Below, piece by piece: positions 7,936 to 15,653 of a DNA stretch of 40,973 nucleotides (position 1 is its first letter; each line of letters begins with the position of its first letter). Made by a program: the position numbers and the translations under genes. The notes beneath the pieces were generated by a model that was not told the origin of the DNA, searched no databases, and saw only the letters and a program-made list of their open reading frames with translations. The stretch comes from GWE2-51-13 sp041736705 (GTDB lineage Bacteria > Bacillota_I > Bacilli_A > Erysipelotrichales > Erysipelotrichaceae), in assembly GCA_041736705.1 (NCBI GenBank), contig JBGSTC010000013.1:1-40973 (forward strand), in the 5' to 3' direction.

Positions 7936-8487
7936 CGGTCGAAGCTTGACTCCTAAGGTTTGGGCGAATTCAAGGGGGTCGTAAACTTCACACAATCCCA
8001 TCGCATTGAGCACAAGCAAGGCGGCGCCACGGGCGTCGCTGAGGGCGTCGTGATGGTTGAGCGGGATCTCAAGCGCACCGCAGACCGTGTTCAACTTATG
8101 GTTTTCAAGGCGCGGATAGCACCGTCGCGCGACTTCCACCGTGTCGAGGACCAATACGTTGGGAAAATCGATGAGATAGAGATCGATCAGACTCCGCAAG
8201 ACACCCATGTCGAAGGGGGCGTTGTGTGCGGCCAGGATCGCATCGTCCATCCACGGGATGAGTTCCTGCGCCACGGTCTCGAAGTTGGGCGCCTCTTCGA
8301 CCATCTCGGGCGTAATCCCGTGGATCGAGATGTTGAAGGGGTCGAAATAGCCATACAATCGATGCGGTTTGATGAGGTGGACGGCTTCGTGGATCAACTC
8401 GCCGTCTTGAAAGACCACGATCCCCACGCTGCAGGCGCTCTGGTTGTATTTATTCGCGGTTTCGAAATCAATGACCGTCAAGCGCAT
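7927..8487 (-). CDS. DEDDh-type 3'-5' exonuclease
   Basis: A 186-residue exonuclease of the DnaQ/polymerase III epsilon-like family. Exo I is VIDFETA (Asp and Glu), Exo II the aspartate of AAHNAPFDMGVL, and Exo III the histidine and aspartate of HHDALSDARGAA, giving the DEDDh set of metal and catalytic residues. As a stand-alone protein it probably trims DNA or RNA 3' ends rather than proofreading inside the replicative polymerase. Start 8487 is chosen because GGAGGAAA precedes it; an upstream in-frame ATG at 8541 has none. Its first 20 bases overlap the end of the metal ATPase gene, so the two are cotranscribed, though no functional link is known. Confidence 0.85.
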   Translation of the reverse strand: MRLTVIDFETANKYNQSACSVGIVVFQDGELIHEAVHLIKPHRLYGYFDPFNISIHGITPEMVEEAPNFETVAQELIPWMDDAILAAHNAPFDMGVLRSLIDLYLIDFPNVLVLDTVEVARRCYPRLENHKLNTVCGALEIPLNHHDALSDARGAALLVLNAMGLCEVYDPLEFAQTLGVKLRPLR

Positions 8488-10555
8488 AGTTTCCTCCGTC
8501 GACGACACGCATCGCATTGAGAATGGCCAGGATCGCCACACCTACGTCGGCGAACACCGCCAACCACATGGATGCGATGCCCAGACTTCCGAGAATCAGG
8601 ATTCCGATCTTGATTGCCAAGACAAAAGCGAGGTTTTGTTTCAACACGAACATCGTGCGCTTGGAAAGACGGATCGCGTCGCTGATGGCCAAGGGGCTGT
8701 CGTGGGTCAGCACGACATCCGAGGCTTCGATGGCGACGTCGCTTCCCATCGCACCCATCGCGATCGATACGTCCGCGATCGCCAAGGCGGCGGCATCGTT
8801 CATCCCGTCGCCCACGAAGGCGACCTTCTTCCCTTCGCCTTTCGCTTTCTCAAGATGGGCCACTTTATCTTCAGGACGCGATTCCCCGAAATAGCCGTCC
8901 AATTTCAAGGTGTCGCTGACTTTCTTGACGACGTCGGTTTTATCTCCGCTGATCATCACGACGTTCACCTTGTCCTGGTGGAGCCGGTCGATTGCTTCCC
9001 TGCTTTCTTCCTTGATTTCATCTTCCATCACCAAGGTTCCCAGATAATGGTATTCGCTCAATACATGGATCACGGTCTTTTCACTGAGATCATTGGGGAT
9101 TTTGATGTTGCGGGAGGCGGCCAAGCGTCCGTTTCCGACCAGATAGACCTGACCGTCGAATTCCGCCTGTAACCCGTAACCCGGGAGTTCCTGCATCTTT
9201 TCGACACGACTTAAATCGATGTCTTTCCCATAGGCGTCCAAAACCGCTTTGGCTAAAGGATGCGTCGAGGAGGCTTCCGCATGCGCCGCGATTTCAAGCA
9301 AGGTTTCGCTGTCGACCGTATTGACGAGGATTTCGCTCACGACGAACTGACCCTTGGTGAGGGTCCCGGTCTTGTCGACCATCACTTCATCCACCAACGC
9401 CAGTTTCTGCAGGGCGACTCCGCCTTTGACGAGAATGCCCAGGGACGAAGCTTTCCCGATGGCTGCATAAAAGCCTAAGGGGATCGAAATCAACAGGGCG
9501 CAGGGACAGGAAATGACTAAGAAAATTAATGCGCGATGGATTCCGGTCACCCAATCCTGTGTCGTTACGCCATAACCGATCGCCAGTGCGAGCGCAAGGA
9601 AAACCACGGTCGGCGTGTAGACTTTGGCGAAACGGGTGATGAAACGCTCCATCGGGGCTTTCTTCAAGGAAGCTTGTTCGACGAAGGAAACCATTTTCTG
9701 AAGGGTCGAGTCGTTGGCTCGTTTGGTGACCTTCAAGAGAAAACGGGATTGTTGGTTGATGGATCCGGAAAGCACGGACATCCCCGGTTCGATCGACGTC
9801 AATGTGCTTTCCCCGCTGATGGAGGAAGTATCGATGTTGGATCGTCCTTCAAGGACGATTCCGTCCAAGGGAATCATCGCCCCGGGTTGGATGACCAGGA
9901 TATCGTTGACGAAGACGTTCTTCGGATCGATCTCGCTGGTTTTCCCGCCACGCAAGACGACGGCAACCTGCGGAACAGCTTTGAGACAACTCGCAATCGT
10001 TTTACGCGCCGCGTCGACCGCCCTTTCCTGCATCGCTTCGCCGACCCGATAGAACACCATGACACCCAATGCCTCGGCGAAATCACCCAGCGCCAAGGCA
10101 CCCAAAGTCGCGATGCTCATTAAGAACGTTTCATCGAACCATTCCTTGTTGCGAAGGTTCGCCACTGCTTTTTTAAGTACGGGATAGGCGATCGGTAGAT
10201 AAACGATGACTAAAAGCACATCGAAGACAGGGTTCTCGATGAAGAACGAAAGCAGAACCAGCACTGTCGCTCCGATGAGAATCCATTCTTCCCGACTCAG
10301 TTTCTTCTTGGCATTCGTCTCCACATTCTGATTCCGTTTCAGGGTCACGTCTTCGATCTTCTTCACGGCGGATTGCCAACGATCCAATTTCACATCGTCG
10401 AACTTCATCCCTTCCGCCAAGGTAAGCATCACTTTACCGCGTGCGAAATCCACCTGGGCGGAGTGGATCTCATCCTGCCGTCCAAGTTCCTTTTCGATCT
10501 TCAGTGCGCAATTCGCGCAATCCAATCCTTCAATCGTCAGTACGATGTGTTCCAT
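8468..10555 (-). CDS. cadA: P1B-type Zn2+/Cd2+/Pb2+-exporting ATPase (ZntA/CadA type)
   Basis: A 695-residue membrane ATPase that expels soft divalent metals. The N-terminal HMA domain has the metal site GLDCANC (Cys13 and Cys16). The transport motif in the membrane is SCPCALLIS (CPC near 351-353), which with the following ISIPL fits the ZntA/CadA subgroup rather than copper pumps. The phosphorylation site is DKTGTLTKG near 393, the subgroup histidine is in HPLAKAV, and the hinge is GDGMNDAAAL near 581. The start lies inside the ArsR-family gene, with a 26-base overlap and AGGAGA before the ATG. It stops with TGA inside the exonuclease gene. The upstream ArsR regulator and its operator indicate metal-induced expression. 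Confidence 0.93.
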   Translation of the reverse strand: MEHIVLTIEGLDCANCALKIEKELGRQDEIHSAQVDFARGKVMLTLAEGMKFDDVKLDRWQSAVKKIEDVTLKRNQNVETNAKKKLSREEWILIGATVLVLLSFFIENPVFDVLLVIVYLPIAYPVLKKAVANLRNKEWFDETFLMSIATLGALALGDFAEALGVMVFYRVGEAMQERAVDAARKTIASCLKAVPQVAVVLRGGKTSEIDPKNVFVNDILVIQPGAMIPLDGIVLEGRSNIDTSSISGESTLTSIEPGMSVLSGSINQQSRFLLKVTKRANDSTLQKMVSFVEQASLKKAPMERFITRFAKVYTPTVVFLALALAIGYGVTTQDWVTGIHRALIFLVISCPCALLISIPLGFYAAIGKASSLGILVKGGVALQKLALVDEVMVDKTGTLTKGQFVVSEILVNTVDSETLLEIAAHAEASSTHPLAKAVLDAYGKDIDLSRVEKMQELPGYGLQAEFDGQVYLVGNGRLAASRNIKIPNDLSEKTVIHVLSEYHYLGTLVMEDEIKEESREAIDRLHQDKVNVVMISGDKTDVVKKVSDTLKLDGYFGESRPEDKVAHLEKAKGEGKKVAFVGDGMNDAAALAIADVSIAMGAMGSDVAIEASDVVLTHDSPLAISDAIRLSKRTMFVLKQNLAFVLAIKIGILILGSLGIASMWLAVFADVGVAILAILNAMRVVDGGNYALDGH

Positions 10556-10904
10556 AACGTTCTCCTACGTGTTCCAACGCCTGTAAAAAGATTGTTTCGA
10601 CATGGGCGTCGTCGAAATGATAATAGACATGCTTCCCTCTTTTTTCACTCTTCACCAAGCGGGCGGATTTCAAATCCGCCAGTTGATGGCTGATCGCCGA
10701 CTGGCTCATCCCCAATACCGCCGAGAGATCCGCGACACAGAGTTCACCGGATTTCAGCGTCATCAAGACGCGTAGCCGTGTCGGATCCGCCAACATCTTA
10801 AACAGATCGCCGAGTTCTTCGATCTGGTCTTGTTCGTCCAGTATTTCTTTCGCATGTTTCGCCGCTTCGGGATGATGGGCGCCTGCGAGTTCAAGTTGTG
10901 ACAT
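10530..10904 (-). CDS. ArsR/SmtB-family metal-sensing repressor (CzrA/SmtB-like)
   Basis: A 124-residue winged-helix repressor that should release DNA when it binds zinc or a related metal. The recognition helix region is LSAVLGMSQSAISHQLADL. The helix-5 sensor site is complete: Asp99-x-His101, then His112 and Glu115, which reproduces the spacing of the SmtB/CzrA zinc site. The helix-3 site of CadC is only partial, since ELCVADL keeps Cys56 but lacks the second cysteine, and the N-terminal CadC cysteines are absent. This argues for a zinc (helix-5) sensor. The gene is autoregulated through the operator upstream and overlaps the ATPase gene. Confidence 0.92.
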   Translation of the reverse strand: MSQLELAGAHHPEAAKHAKEILDEQDQIEELGDLFKMLADPTRLRVLMTLKSGELCVADLSAVLGMSQSAISHQLADLKSARLVKSEKRGKHVYYHFDDAHVETIFLQALEHVGERYGTHRTDD

Positions 10905-10917
10905 TCGACCCTCCTAC

Positions 10918-10937
10918 ATATGAACAGTTGCTCATAT
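10918..10937. promoter_or_regulatory. SmtB/ArsR-type operator
   Basis: ATATGAACA-GT-TGCTCATAT is an imperfect palindrome with 9-base arms, one mismatch and a 2-base centre. It is the arrangement of known SmtB/CzrA operators (TGAAC...TTCA type). It lies between the -10 box and the ribosome site of the repressor gene, so bound repressor would block transcription. Confidence 0.85.
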
Positions 10938-10947
10938 GTTCATGAAT

Positions 10948-10976
10948 AGTATATCCCTTCCTGAATGGATTGTAAA
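10948..10976 (-). promoter_or_regulatory. Promoter of the ArsR-cadA operon
   Basis: TTTACA (10971-10976), 17 bp, TATACT (10948-10953) on the minus strand. The start point falls next to the operator. Confidence 0.82.
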
Positions 10977-11015
10977 CAAAAAAGGAACGGATGCAACTTT
11001 CGTTTTATCCGTTCC
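10977..11015 (-). terminator. Terminator after the glyoxalase-fold gene
   Basis: GGAACGGAT and ATCCGTTCC pair over nine bases with a 14-base loop, followed on the minus strand by TTTTTTG. It separates the TauE-glyoxalase operon from the ArsR-cadA promoter. Confidence 0.8.
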
Positions 11016-11075
11016 AATTAAGTTTCCCTTGAATCCTTTCCAAACCTATGAAGAATCTCTTGAGTAGGTTATTTC

Positions 11076-11441
11076 TTATCGCTTCGGTACGATTTCCAGC
11101 CAATACCCGTCGGGGTCGTTGATGAAGTAGATGCCCATCGACGTGTTCTCGAAACAGATGCAACCCATTTCTTCATGTTTCTTGTGCCACAGATCATATT
11201 CGTCGGTGATGAAGGCGAGATGGAATTCGGCTTCGCCTAAGTCATAGGGTTCCGTACGGTCTTTCAACCAAGTCAGTTCAAGTTGAAACAAGCCGTTGTC
11301 GTCTTCCAAAAACGTCAACACGAAACTTCCATCCGCCGCTTTCTTTTCCCGGACGACATGCAGATTCAGCGCGGTTTGATAAAACGCGATCGACTTCTCT
11401 TTGTCTAAGACATTGAAATTCACGTGTGCGAATGTCAGCAT
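11076..11441 (-). CDS. VOC (glyoxalase I-like) metalloprotein
   Basis: A 121-residue vicinal-oxygen-chelate fold protein with the two beta-alpha-beta-beta-beta halves of glyoxalase I. The four expected metal ligands are visible: His6 (FAHVNFNV), Glu in QLELTW, His in EFHLAF and Glu in YWLEIVP. Detoxification of methylglyoxal-thiol adducts is the likeliest role, but the VOC fold also serves lyases and resistance proteins. The ribosome site GGAGGT begins at the TAG stop of the upstream TauE-type gene, so the two are in one operon. A clear terminator follows. Confidence 0.82.
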   Translation of the reverse strand: MLTFAHVNFNVLDKEKSIAFYQTALNLHVVREKKAADGSFVLTFLEDDNGLFQLELTWLKDRTEPYDLGEAEFHLAFITDEYDLWHKKHEEMGCICFENTSMGIYFINDPDGYWLEIVPKR

Positions 11442-11450
11442 GGGTACCTC

Positions 11451-12188
11451 CTATAGTACGTCGACAATCAATTTCAGAAGCAATAACCCTAATACCCCGA
11501 CCAAGACCGGACGAATGACTTTCGCCCCGTGTTTGATCGCGTAGATCGATCCCAAACGGCTGCCGATGATCGAGCAGAGCGCGGCGGGGATGGCGAGATA
11601 GAACAGGACGTTACCGGAAAGCAGGAACACCGTCATCGCCGCCAGATTGCTGGCGAGGTTGACCACCTTTGCCGTCCCGGATGCACGGGTATAGTCGATA
11701 TGCATGAAGGTGACATAACAGAAGATCAAGAGGCTTCCCGTACCGGGTCCCAGAAACCCGTCGTAGGTGCCGATCACCAGCGCGATGATTATCCCTAAAG
11801 GCAGGTTGACATCCATGGTCTGGATTTCGGTCTTCGCTTTGCGTGTCAGTAAGAACACCGCCATCAAGGGGATCACCCCGATCAGGATTTTCTTCAGGTA
11901 AATGTCCTCGACCAACAAGGTCAGCGAAGAGCCGATCGACGAACCGATCCAGGCGAAGATCGCCGACAAGAGCGCGAGTCTACGAAGATAGCGGTCGTTG
12001 CGGACATATTGGAATGTCGCCATGATCGCCCCGAAACTCGATGAGAACTTATTGGACCCCAAGGCTTGATGCATCGGGATACCGGCCATGGTGTAGGCGG
12101 GTAAGGAAATCAACCCTCCGCCGCCTGCGATCGAATCGATGAACCCGGCCAAGAAGACCAAAGGTGCGACAATCAGTAGTTTTTCCAT
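11451..12188 (-). CDS. TauE/SafE (TSUP) family membrane exporter
   Basis: A 245-residue integral membrane protein with about eight hydrophobic helices and the family features LVFLAGFIDSIAGGGGLI at the N-terminus, ALGSNKFSSSFGA and, in the second half, GTYDGFLGPGTGS. TSUP proteins move sulfite, sulfoacetate or other small organic anions across the cytoplasmic membrane. The substrate is not determinable here; the only operon partner is the glyoxalase-fold protein. An extended -10 (TGG-TATGAT) lies upstream, divergent from the mscL promoter. Confidence 0.87.
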   Translation of the reverse strand: MEKLLIVAPLVFLAGFIDSIAGGGGLISLPAYTMAGIPMHQALGSNKFSSSFGAIMATFQYVRNDRYLRRLALLSAIFAWIGSSIGSSLTLLVEDIYLKKILIGVIPLMAVFLLTRKAKTEIQTMDVNLPLGIIIALVIGTYDGFLGPGTGSLLIFCYVTFMHIDYTRASGTAKVVNLASNLAAMTVFLLSGNVLFYLAIPAALCSIIGSRLGSIYAIKHGAKVIRPVLVGVLGLLLLKLIVDVL

Positions 12189-12211
12189 ATCTTCCCCGCC
12201 TTTTGAACACT

Positions 12212-12220
12212 ATCATACCA
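12212..12220 (-). promoter_or_regulatory. Extended -10 promoter of the TauE-glyoxalase operon
   Basis: TGG-TATGAT on the minus strand (the -10 hexamer is 12212-12217), 24 bases before the TauE-type start codon. The -35 is poor, but the TGn extension compensates. It is divergent from the mscL promoter. Confidence 0.5.
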
Positions 12221-12234
12221 TAGCGAAAACATGC

Positions 12235-12265
12235 TTGCACATTCCTCTTCGAATTTTGGTATAAT
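12235..12265 (+). promoter_or_regulatory. Promoter of mscL
   Basis: TTGCAC (12235-12240), a 19-bp spacer, and TATAAT (12260-12265) preceded by TGG, which makes an extended -10. The spacer is long but the extended -10 is ideal. Confidence 0.68.
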
Positions 12266-12285
12266 TTCTAAAGAGAGGTAACACT

Positions 12286-12687
12286 ATGAAAATCGTAAAG
12301 GAATTCAAAGAGTTCGCCATGCGCGGAAACGTCATCGATCTGGCCGTCGGGGTTGTCATCGGGGGTGCGTTCGGTCGAATCGTCACGTCCTTGGTCAACG
12401 ATATCTTAATGCCTGTGATTTCAACGATTACGGGCGGCGTCAACTTTTCCGAACTGAAAATCGTACTTGTCGAAGCACAGAGTGAGACGGTCGCCGAAGT
12501 CGCGTTGAAATACGGGGCGTTCTTTCAAAACATCGTCGACTTCCTGATCATCGCGTTTTCGATTTTCCTGGTCATCAAGTTCATGAATGCGACGAAGAAG
12601 AAGGTCCAGGAAATCCCGGTTCCGAAACTCCCCGACCCGCAAATCGCTCTGCTTGAAGATATTCGGAACTTGTTGCGTCGAAAATAA
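12286..12687 (+). CDS. mscL: Large-conductance mechanosensitive channel MscL
   Basis: A 133-residue membrane channel that opens under membrane tension and releases solutes in osmotic downshock. The amphipathic N-terminus KEFKEFAMRGNVIDLAVGV runs into TM1, with the pore-lining segment AVGVVIGGAFGRIVTSLVND. TM2 is around residues 80-103 (FFQNIVDFLIIAFSIFLVIK), and a charged cytoplasmic helix ends the protein. Length and topology are typical. It has its own promoter and a terminator, with mupG starting 40 bases downstream, so readthrough could link the osmotic channel with wall recycling. Confidence 0.96.
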   Translation: MKIVKEFKEFAMRGNVIDLAVGVVIGGAFGRIVTSLVNDILMPVISTITGGVNFSELKIVLVEAQSETVAEVALKYGAFFQNIVDFLIIAFSIFLVIKFMNATKKKVQEIPVPKLPDPQIALLEDIRNLLRRK

Positions 12688-12690
12688 GCG

Positions 12691-12711
12691 AAAGGGCTTC
12701 TCGCCCTTTTT
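12691..12711 (+). terminator. Terminator after mscL
   Basis: AAAGGGC-TTCTC-GCCCTTT followed by TT, a 7-bp stem immediately after the mscL stop and just before the mupG ribosome site. The T-tract is short, so partial readthrough into mupG is plausible. Confidence 0.7.
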
Positions 12712-12727
12712 CTCTGGAGGAATACCT

Positions 12728-13789
12728 ATGTTGGAAATCGGTTTTTCGATCTACTCATCTAGCGGTCGCGACATCAACACCCAAATCCTCGATCGTGTCT
12801 GGGATGCGGATTTTAACTATGCGTTCACGTCGCTGCATATCCCCGAGGAAGCCACGCCTGAACTGCGCCAGGAACAACACGACCTACTGCAGTCCTTGCG
12901 CGATTTGGATGTCGCGGTGATGGCGGACATCGGTCCGAGGACTTTGAGCGACATGAAACTTTCGTCGTTCGAAGACTTGACCCAATACCCGATCACGCAT
13001 ATGCGGGTGGATTACGGGTTCAACCTCGAACAAATGGCGAAAATCAGCGAACATTACATCTTGGTCGTCAATCCCTCCACCTTCGCCGAAGAAGACTTCT
13101 TCACCTTGTTGGATCTTGGGGTGAAGCGCGACAGGATCGTCGCCTGCCACAACTTTTATCCAAAAGAGTGGACGGGTTTGTCCTTGAAACGGGTCTCCGA
13201 CAGTAATCGTTTCTACAAGAACCAGAACATCAAGACGATGGCGTTCATCGCCGGGGACGCACAGAAACGCGGTCCGGTCTATCAAGGCTTACCGACGGTG
13301 GAAACGATGCGGAATCTGCCACCCTTGGAAGCGGCGTTGAAACTGCGCGAGGAAGCGTTCACGGATGTCGTCCTGGTCGGAGACATCGATTTGACGGAGA
13401 AAAGCTGGGAAGACATGGTCGCACTATCGCATGGCTATGTGATTCTTCATTGCACCCTCGACCCTGAATATAAGCACCTTTACGGCGTCATCCAACATGA
13501 TCGGATCGATTCCAGCGACTTCCTCATCCGATCCCTTGAATCACGCATGTACGCTTCGCGCGGTCATCATGTCGAAGTCGTGGGGGCGACCCAAATCGAC
13601 CAAGGAACCATCCTGATCAGTAATGAGGACTATGCGCGTTATTCCGGGGAATTCGAAATCGCCCGCGTCGCACTTGCCGACGACCCGCGTAAAAACAAGA
13701 TCGGTCGCATCTCTTCCGGTGTCCTTCACCTTCTTCCCTACATCACCAACGGCATGGGATTCATGTTGGTGGAAGATTTGGATAATTAA
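12728..13789 (+). CDS. mupG: MupG-family 6-phospho-N-acetylmuramidase (DUF871)
   Basis: A 353-residue protein of the DUF871 family, a TIM barrel followed by a small beta-barrel-like C-terminal domain. The characterised member, S. aureus MupG, hydrolyses MurNAc-6-phosphate-GlcNAc inside the cell, releasing GlcNAc and MurNAc-6-P. Family segments are EIGFSIYSSSGRD at the start, FTSLHIPEE, the MADIGPRTL strand, LRVDYGF-like MRVDYGFN, and HNFYPKEWTGLS. GGAGG at 12716-12720 fixes the start. MurQ, which uses its MurNAc-6-P product, is the next gene, matching the S. aureus arrangement, though no MurP PTS or MurR regulator lies in this window. Confidence 0.88.
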   Translation: MLEIGFSIYSSSGRDINTQILDRVWDADFNYAFTSLHIPEEATPELRQEQHDLLQSLRDLDVAVMADIGPRTLSDMKLSSFEDLTQYPITHMRVDYGFNLEQMAKISEHYILVVNPSTFAEEDFFTLLDLGVKRDRIVACHNFYPKEWTGLSLKRVSDSNRFYKNQNIKTMAFIAGDAQKRGPVYQGLPTVETMRNLPPLEAALKLREEAFTDVVLVGDIDLTEKSWEDMVALSHGYVILHCTLDPEYKHLYGVIQHDRIDSSDFLIRSLESRMYASRGHHVEVVGATQIDQGTILISNEDYARYSGEFEIARVALADDPRKNKIGRISSGVLHLLPYITNGMGFMLVEDLDN

Positions 13790-13800
13790 TTCATTATTAT

Positions 13801-13850
13801 AGAGTATATTCGCATATTCTATTTATTTTATTCTTCCCTTTGTGTACAAT
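13801..13850 (+). promoter_or_regulatory. Candidate murQ promoter with an upstream dyad
   Basis: TACAAT (13845-13850) lies 17 bp from TTTATT (13822-13827), a weak -35. Just upstream AGAGTAT (13801-13807) and ATATTCT (13814-13820) form an inverted repeat with one wobble position, which could be an operator for a sugar-phosphate regulator. Both calls are tentative. Confidence 0.4.
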
Positions 13851-13874
13851 GAACGTGACACTGGAGGTAGAATC

Positions 13875-14771
13875 ATGAACCCTGTAAAAATCAACCATCT
13901 GAATACCGAACAACGCAATCCCAAGACGATGCTGTTGGATACCTTAAGCCCGCTTGAAATCGTCACGATCATGAACGAGGAAGACGGGAAGATCGCGGAT
14001 GCGATCCGTGAAAAACTCCCTGAAATCGCCCGTGCGGTCGAAACGATCGTCGACGCCCTGCATAAAGGCGGTCGGGTGATCTATCTGGGGGCCGGCACCA
14101 GCGGAAGACTTGGCGTATTGGACGCTTCGGAGTGTCCCCCGACCTTCTCGACGACCGATGAATTCATCGGCTTGATCGCTGGCGGCGACTATGCGCTTCG
14201 CAAAGCCGTCGAAGGCGCGGAAGATTCGAAGGAACTCGGCGTGGAAGACCTAAAAAAACAATCATTGAGGAAAGAAGACGTCGTCGTCGGCTTGGCCGCC
14301 AGCGGTAGGACGCCGTATGTCATCGGCGCTTTGGACTATGCCAAACAACTCGGATGCGCCACCATCGCCGTTTCCTGCAACCCGGGATCGACGATCGGAC
14401 AGATGGCGGATATCGCCATCGATATCGCGCCGGGTCCGGAAGTCTTGACGGGATCGACGCGCCTAAAATCCGGAACCGCCCAGAAAATGGTCCTAAACAT
14501 GCTTTCGACCGCATCGATGGTCCGCTATGGGAAAACCTACGGGAACCTGATGGTCGACGTCGCCGCGACCAACTTGAAACTGATCGAACGTACGGTGAAG
14601 ATCGTCCAGGAAGCCACGGGATGCGACGATGCGTCCGCACGGGAAGCGTTAAGTCGATGCAACCACAAACCCAAGGTCGCCATCGTGATGATCTTGTGCG
14701 AGTGTACGAAAGAAGATGCGTTGGAAAGACTGGAAAAAGCCGGCGGATTCGTCCGGGAAGCCATCAAATAA
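13875..14771 (+). CDS. murQ: N-acetylmuramic acid 6-phosphate etherase
   Basis: A 298-residue SIS-domain enzyme that cleaves the lactyl ether of MurNAc-6-P to give GlcNAc-6-P and D-lactate, in peptidoglycan recycling. Signature segments are TEQRNPKT near the start, YLGAGTSGRLGVLDASECPPTF (sugar-phosphate binding), GLAASGRTPYV, and the LTGSTRLKSGTAQKMVLNM stretch. The catalytic glutamate is expected in the ASECPPT region. GGAGGT at 13863-13868 fixes the start; the open frame from 13842 has none. It follows mupG, whose product is its substrate, and ends at a strong terminator. Confidence 0.96.
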   Translation: MNPVKINHLNTEQRNPKTMLLDTLSPLEIVTIMNEEDGKIADAIREKLPEIARAVETIVDALHKGGRVIYLGAGTSGRLGVLDASECPPTFSTTDEFIGLIAGGDYALRKAVEGAEDSKELGVEDLKKQSLRKEDVVVGLAASGRTPYVIGALDYAKQLGCATIAVSCNPGSTIGQMADIAIDIAPGPEVLTGSTRLKSGTAQKMVLNMLSTASMVRYGKTYGNLMVDVAATNLKLIERTVKIVQEATGCDDASAREALSRCNHKPKVAIVMILCECTKEDALERLEKAGGFVREAIK

Positions 14772-14775
14772 AGAG

Positions 14776-14800
14776 AACTCCGCAAATCGCGGAGTTTTTT
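14776..14800. terminator. Terminator between convergent murQ and the SAM-hydrolase operon
   Basis: AACTCCGC-AAATC-GCGGAGTT followed by T6 on the plus strand. It ends murQ; its T-run reaches the stop codon of the convergent operon, which may also use it. Confidence 0.87.
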
Positions 14801-15653
14801 ATCGATTGTCCTTGGGCATTTTGCTTAAGGTGATTTTCCATTGGAAACCGGTGGAAATCGAATAGGCGTTGGCGAAACTGCCTTGGTTGATCGCGATCCC
14901 CATGCGGTAGAGCGAATTGACATAGAGGATCGCCGCCCCGATCCGTACATCGGCGAAACTCTTGCCATAAGGGATGGTGTTCTCATAGACCAAGGAGTCG
15001 CCCTTGAAAATGCTGACGAGGAATTTCTCGCCGAATTCGGGACGGAGTTCCATGAAATCCGATCGCTCGATGCTGGTCCACAGACTGCCGAAGCGGACAT
15101 CCAGGGCTTCGATCGATCCGCTGACCGTGTCTCTCTCGATGACGGTTTGAACCAGGGGAAGCATGACGATGCGGGATAGGTCGATGATCGGTCCGACGTC
15201 TTCGAATACGATCTGACCCGACGCCAGTTTCGCCCCCGTCGCCGCATAGACATCCCTTCCATGGAAGGTATAAGAAGCTTCGGTGTTCGCCCGGCGATGC
15301 TTGCTTTCTTCGATCTCACGCATCTCGACGATGCCGATTTCCTTATGGACATGGGTCAGCGTCCCGTTGTTGGGGGTGACGATGAACATCCCGTCTTTGG
15401 TTTTAGCGACGACGCTTTTGCGCGTCGTGCCGACCCCGGGGTCGACCACCGAGACAAACACGGAGCCTTTGGGCCAATATTGGACGCTTTGCAGAAGGCG
15501 GTAGGAGCCTTCGAAGATTTGATAGGGCGGGATTTCATGCGTCAAATCGAAGATTTTCAAGTCTTCGTCGATTTGCAGGGCGACACCGTACATCGCGGCG
15601 ACCGCACCGTCCGCATAGCCGAAATCCGATTGCATGACCAGGATCTTACTCAT
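14799..15653 (-). CDS. SAM hydroxide adenosyltransferase (DUF62), copy 1
   Basis: A 284-residue protein of the DUF62 family, which splits S-adenosylmethionine with water into adenosine and methionine. The catalytic triad is complete: Asp71 and Arg78 in DPGVGTTR and His131 in FHGRD. Other family segments are SDFGYADGAV at the start, DLTHEIPPY and VTPNNGTLT. The DPGVGT signature distinguishes it from fluorinase/chlorinase, which carry a PATGTT-type loop. It follows a second copy in the same operon with a 4-base ATGA overlap, and AAGGAGG supports the start at 15653. Membership of an ECF transporter operon suggests salvage or control of an adenosyl or methionine-related pool; that is inference. 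Confidence 0.88.
   Translation of the reverse strand: MSKILVMQSDFGYADGAVAAMYGVALQIDEDLKIFDLTHEIPPYQIFEGSYRLLQSVQYWPKGSVFVSVVDPGVGTTRKSVVAKTKDGMFIVTPNNGTLTHVHKEIGIVEMREIEESKHRRANTEASYTFHGRDVYAATGAKLASGQIVFEDVGPIIDLSRIVMLPLVQTVIERDTVSGSIEALDVRFGSLWTSIERSDFMELRPEFGEKFLVSIFKGDSLVYENTIPYGKSFADVRIGAAILYVNSLYRMGIAINQGSFANAYSISTGFQWKITLSKMPKDNR

Noticed and set aside
8468..8470. TGA read as tryptophan (Mollicutes code)
   Set aside because: TGA ends the ATPase, SAM-hydrolase, NYN, SDR and other genes at family-typical lengths, and tryptophan is encoded by TGG.
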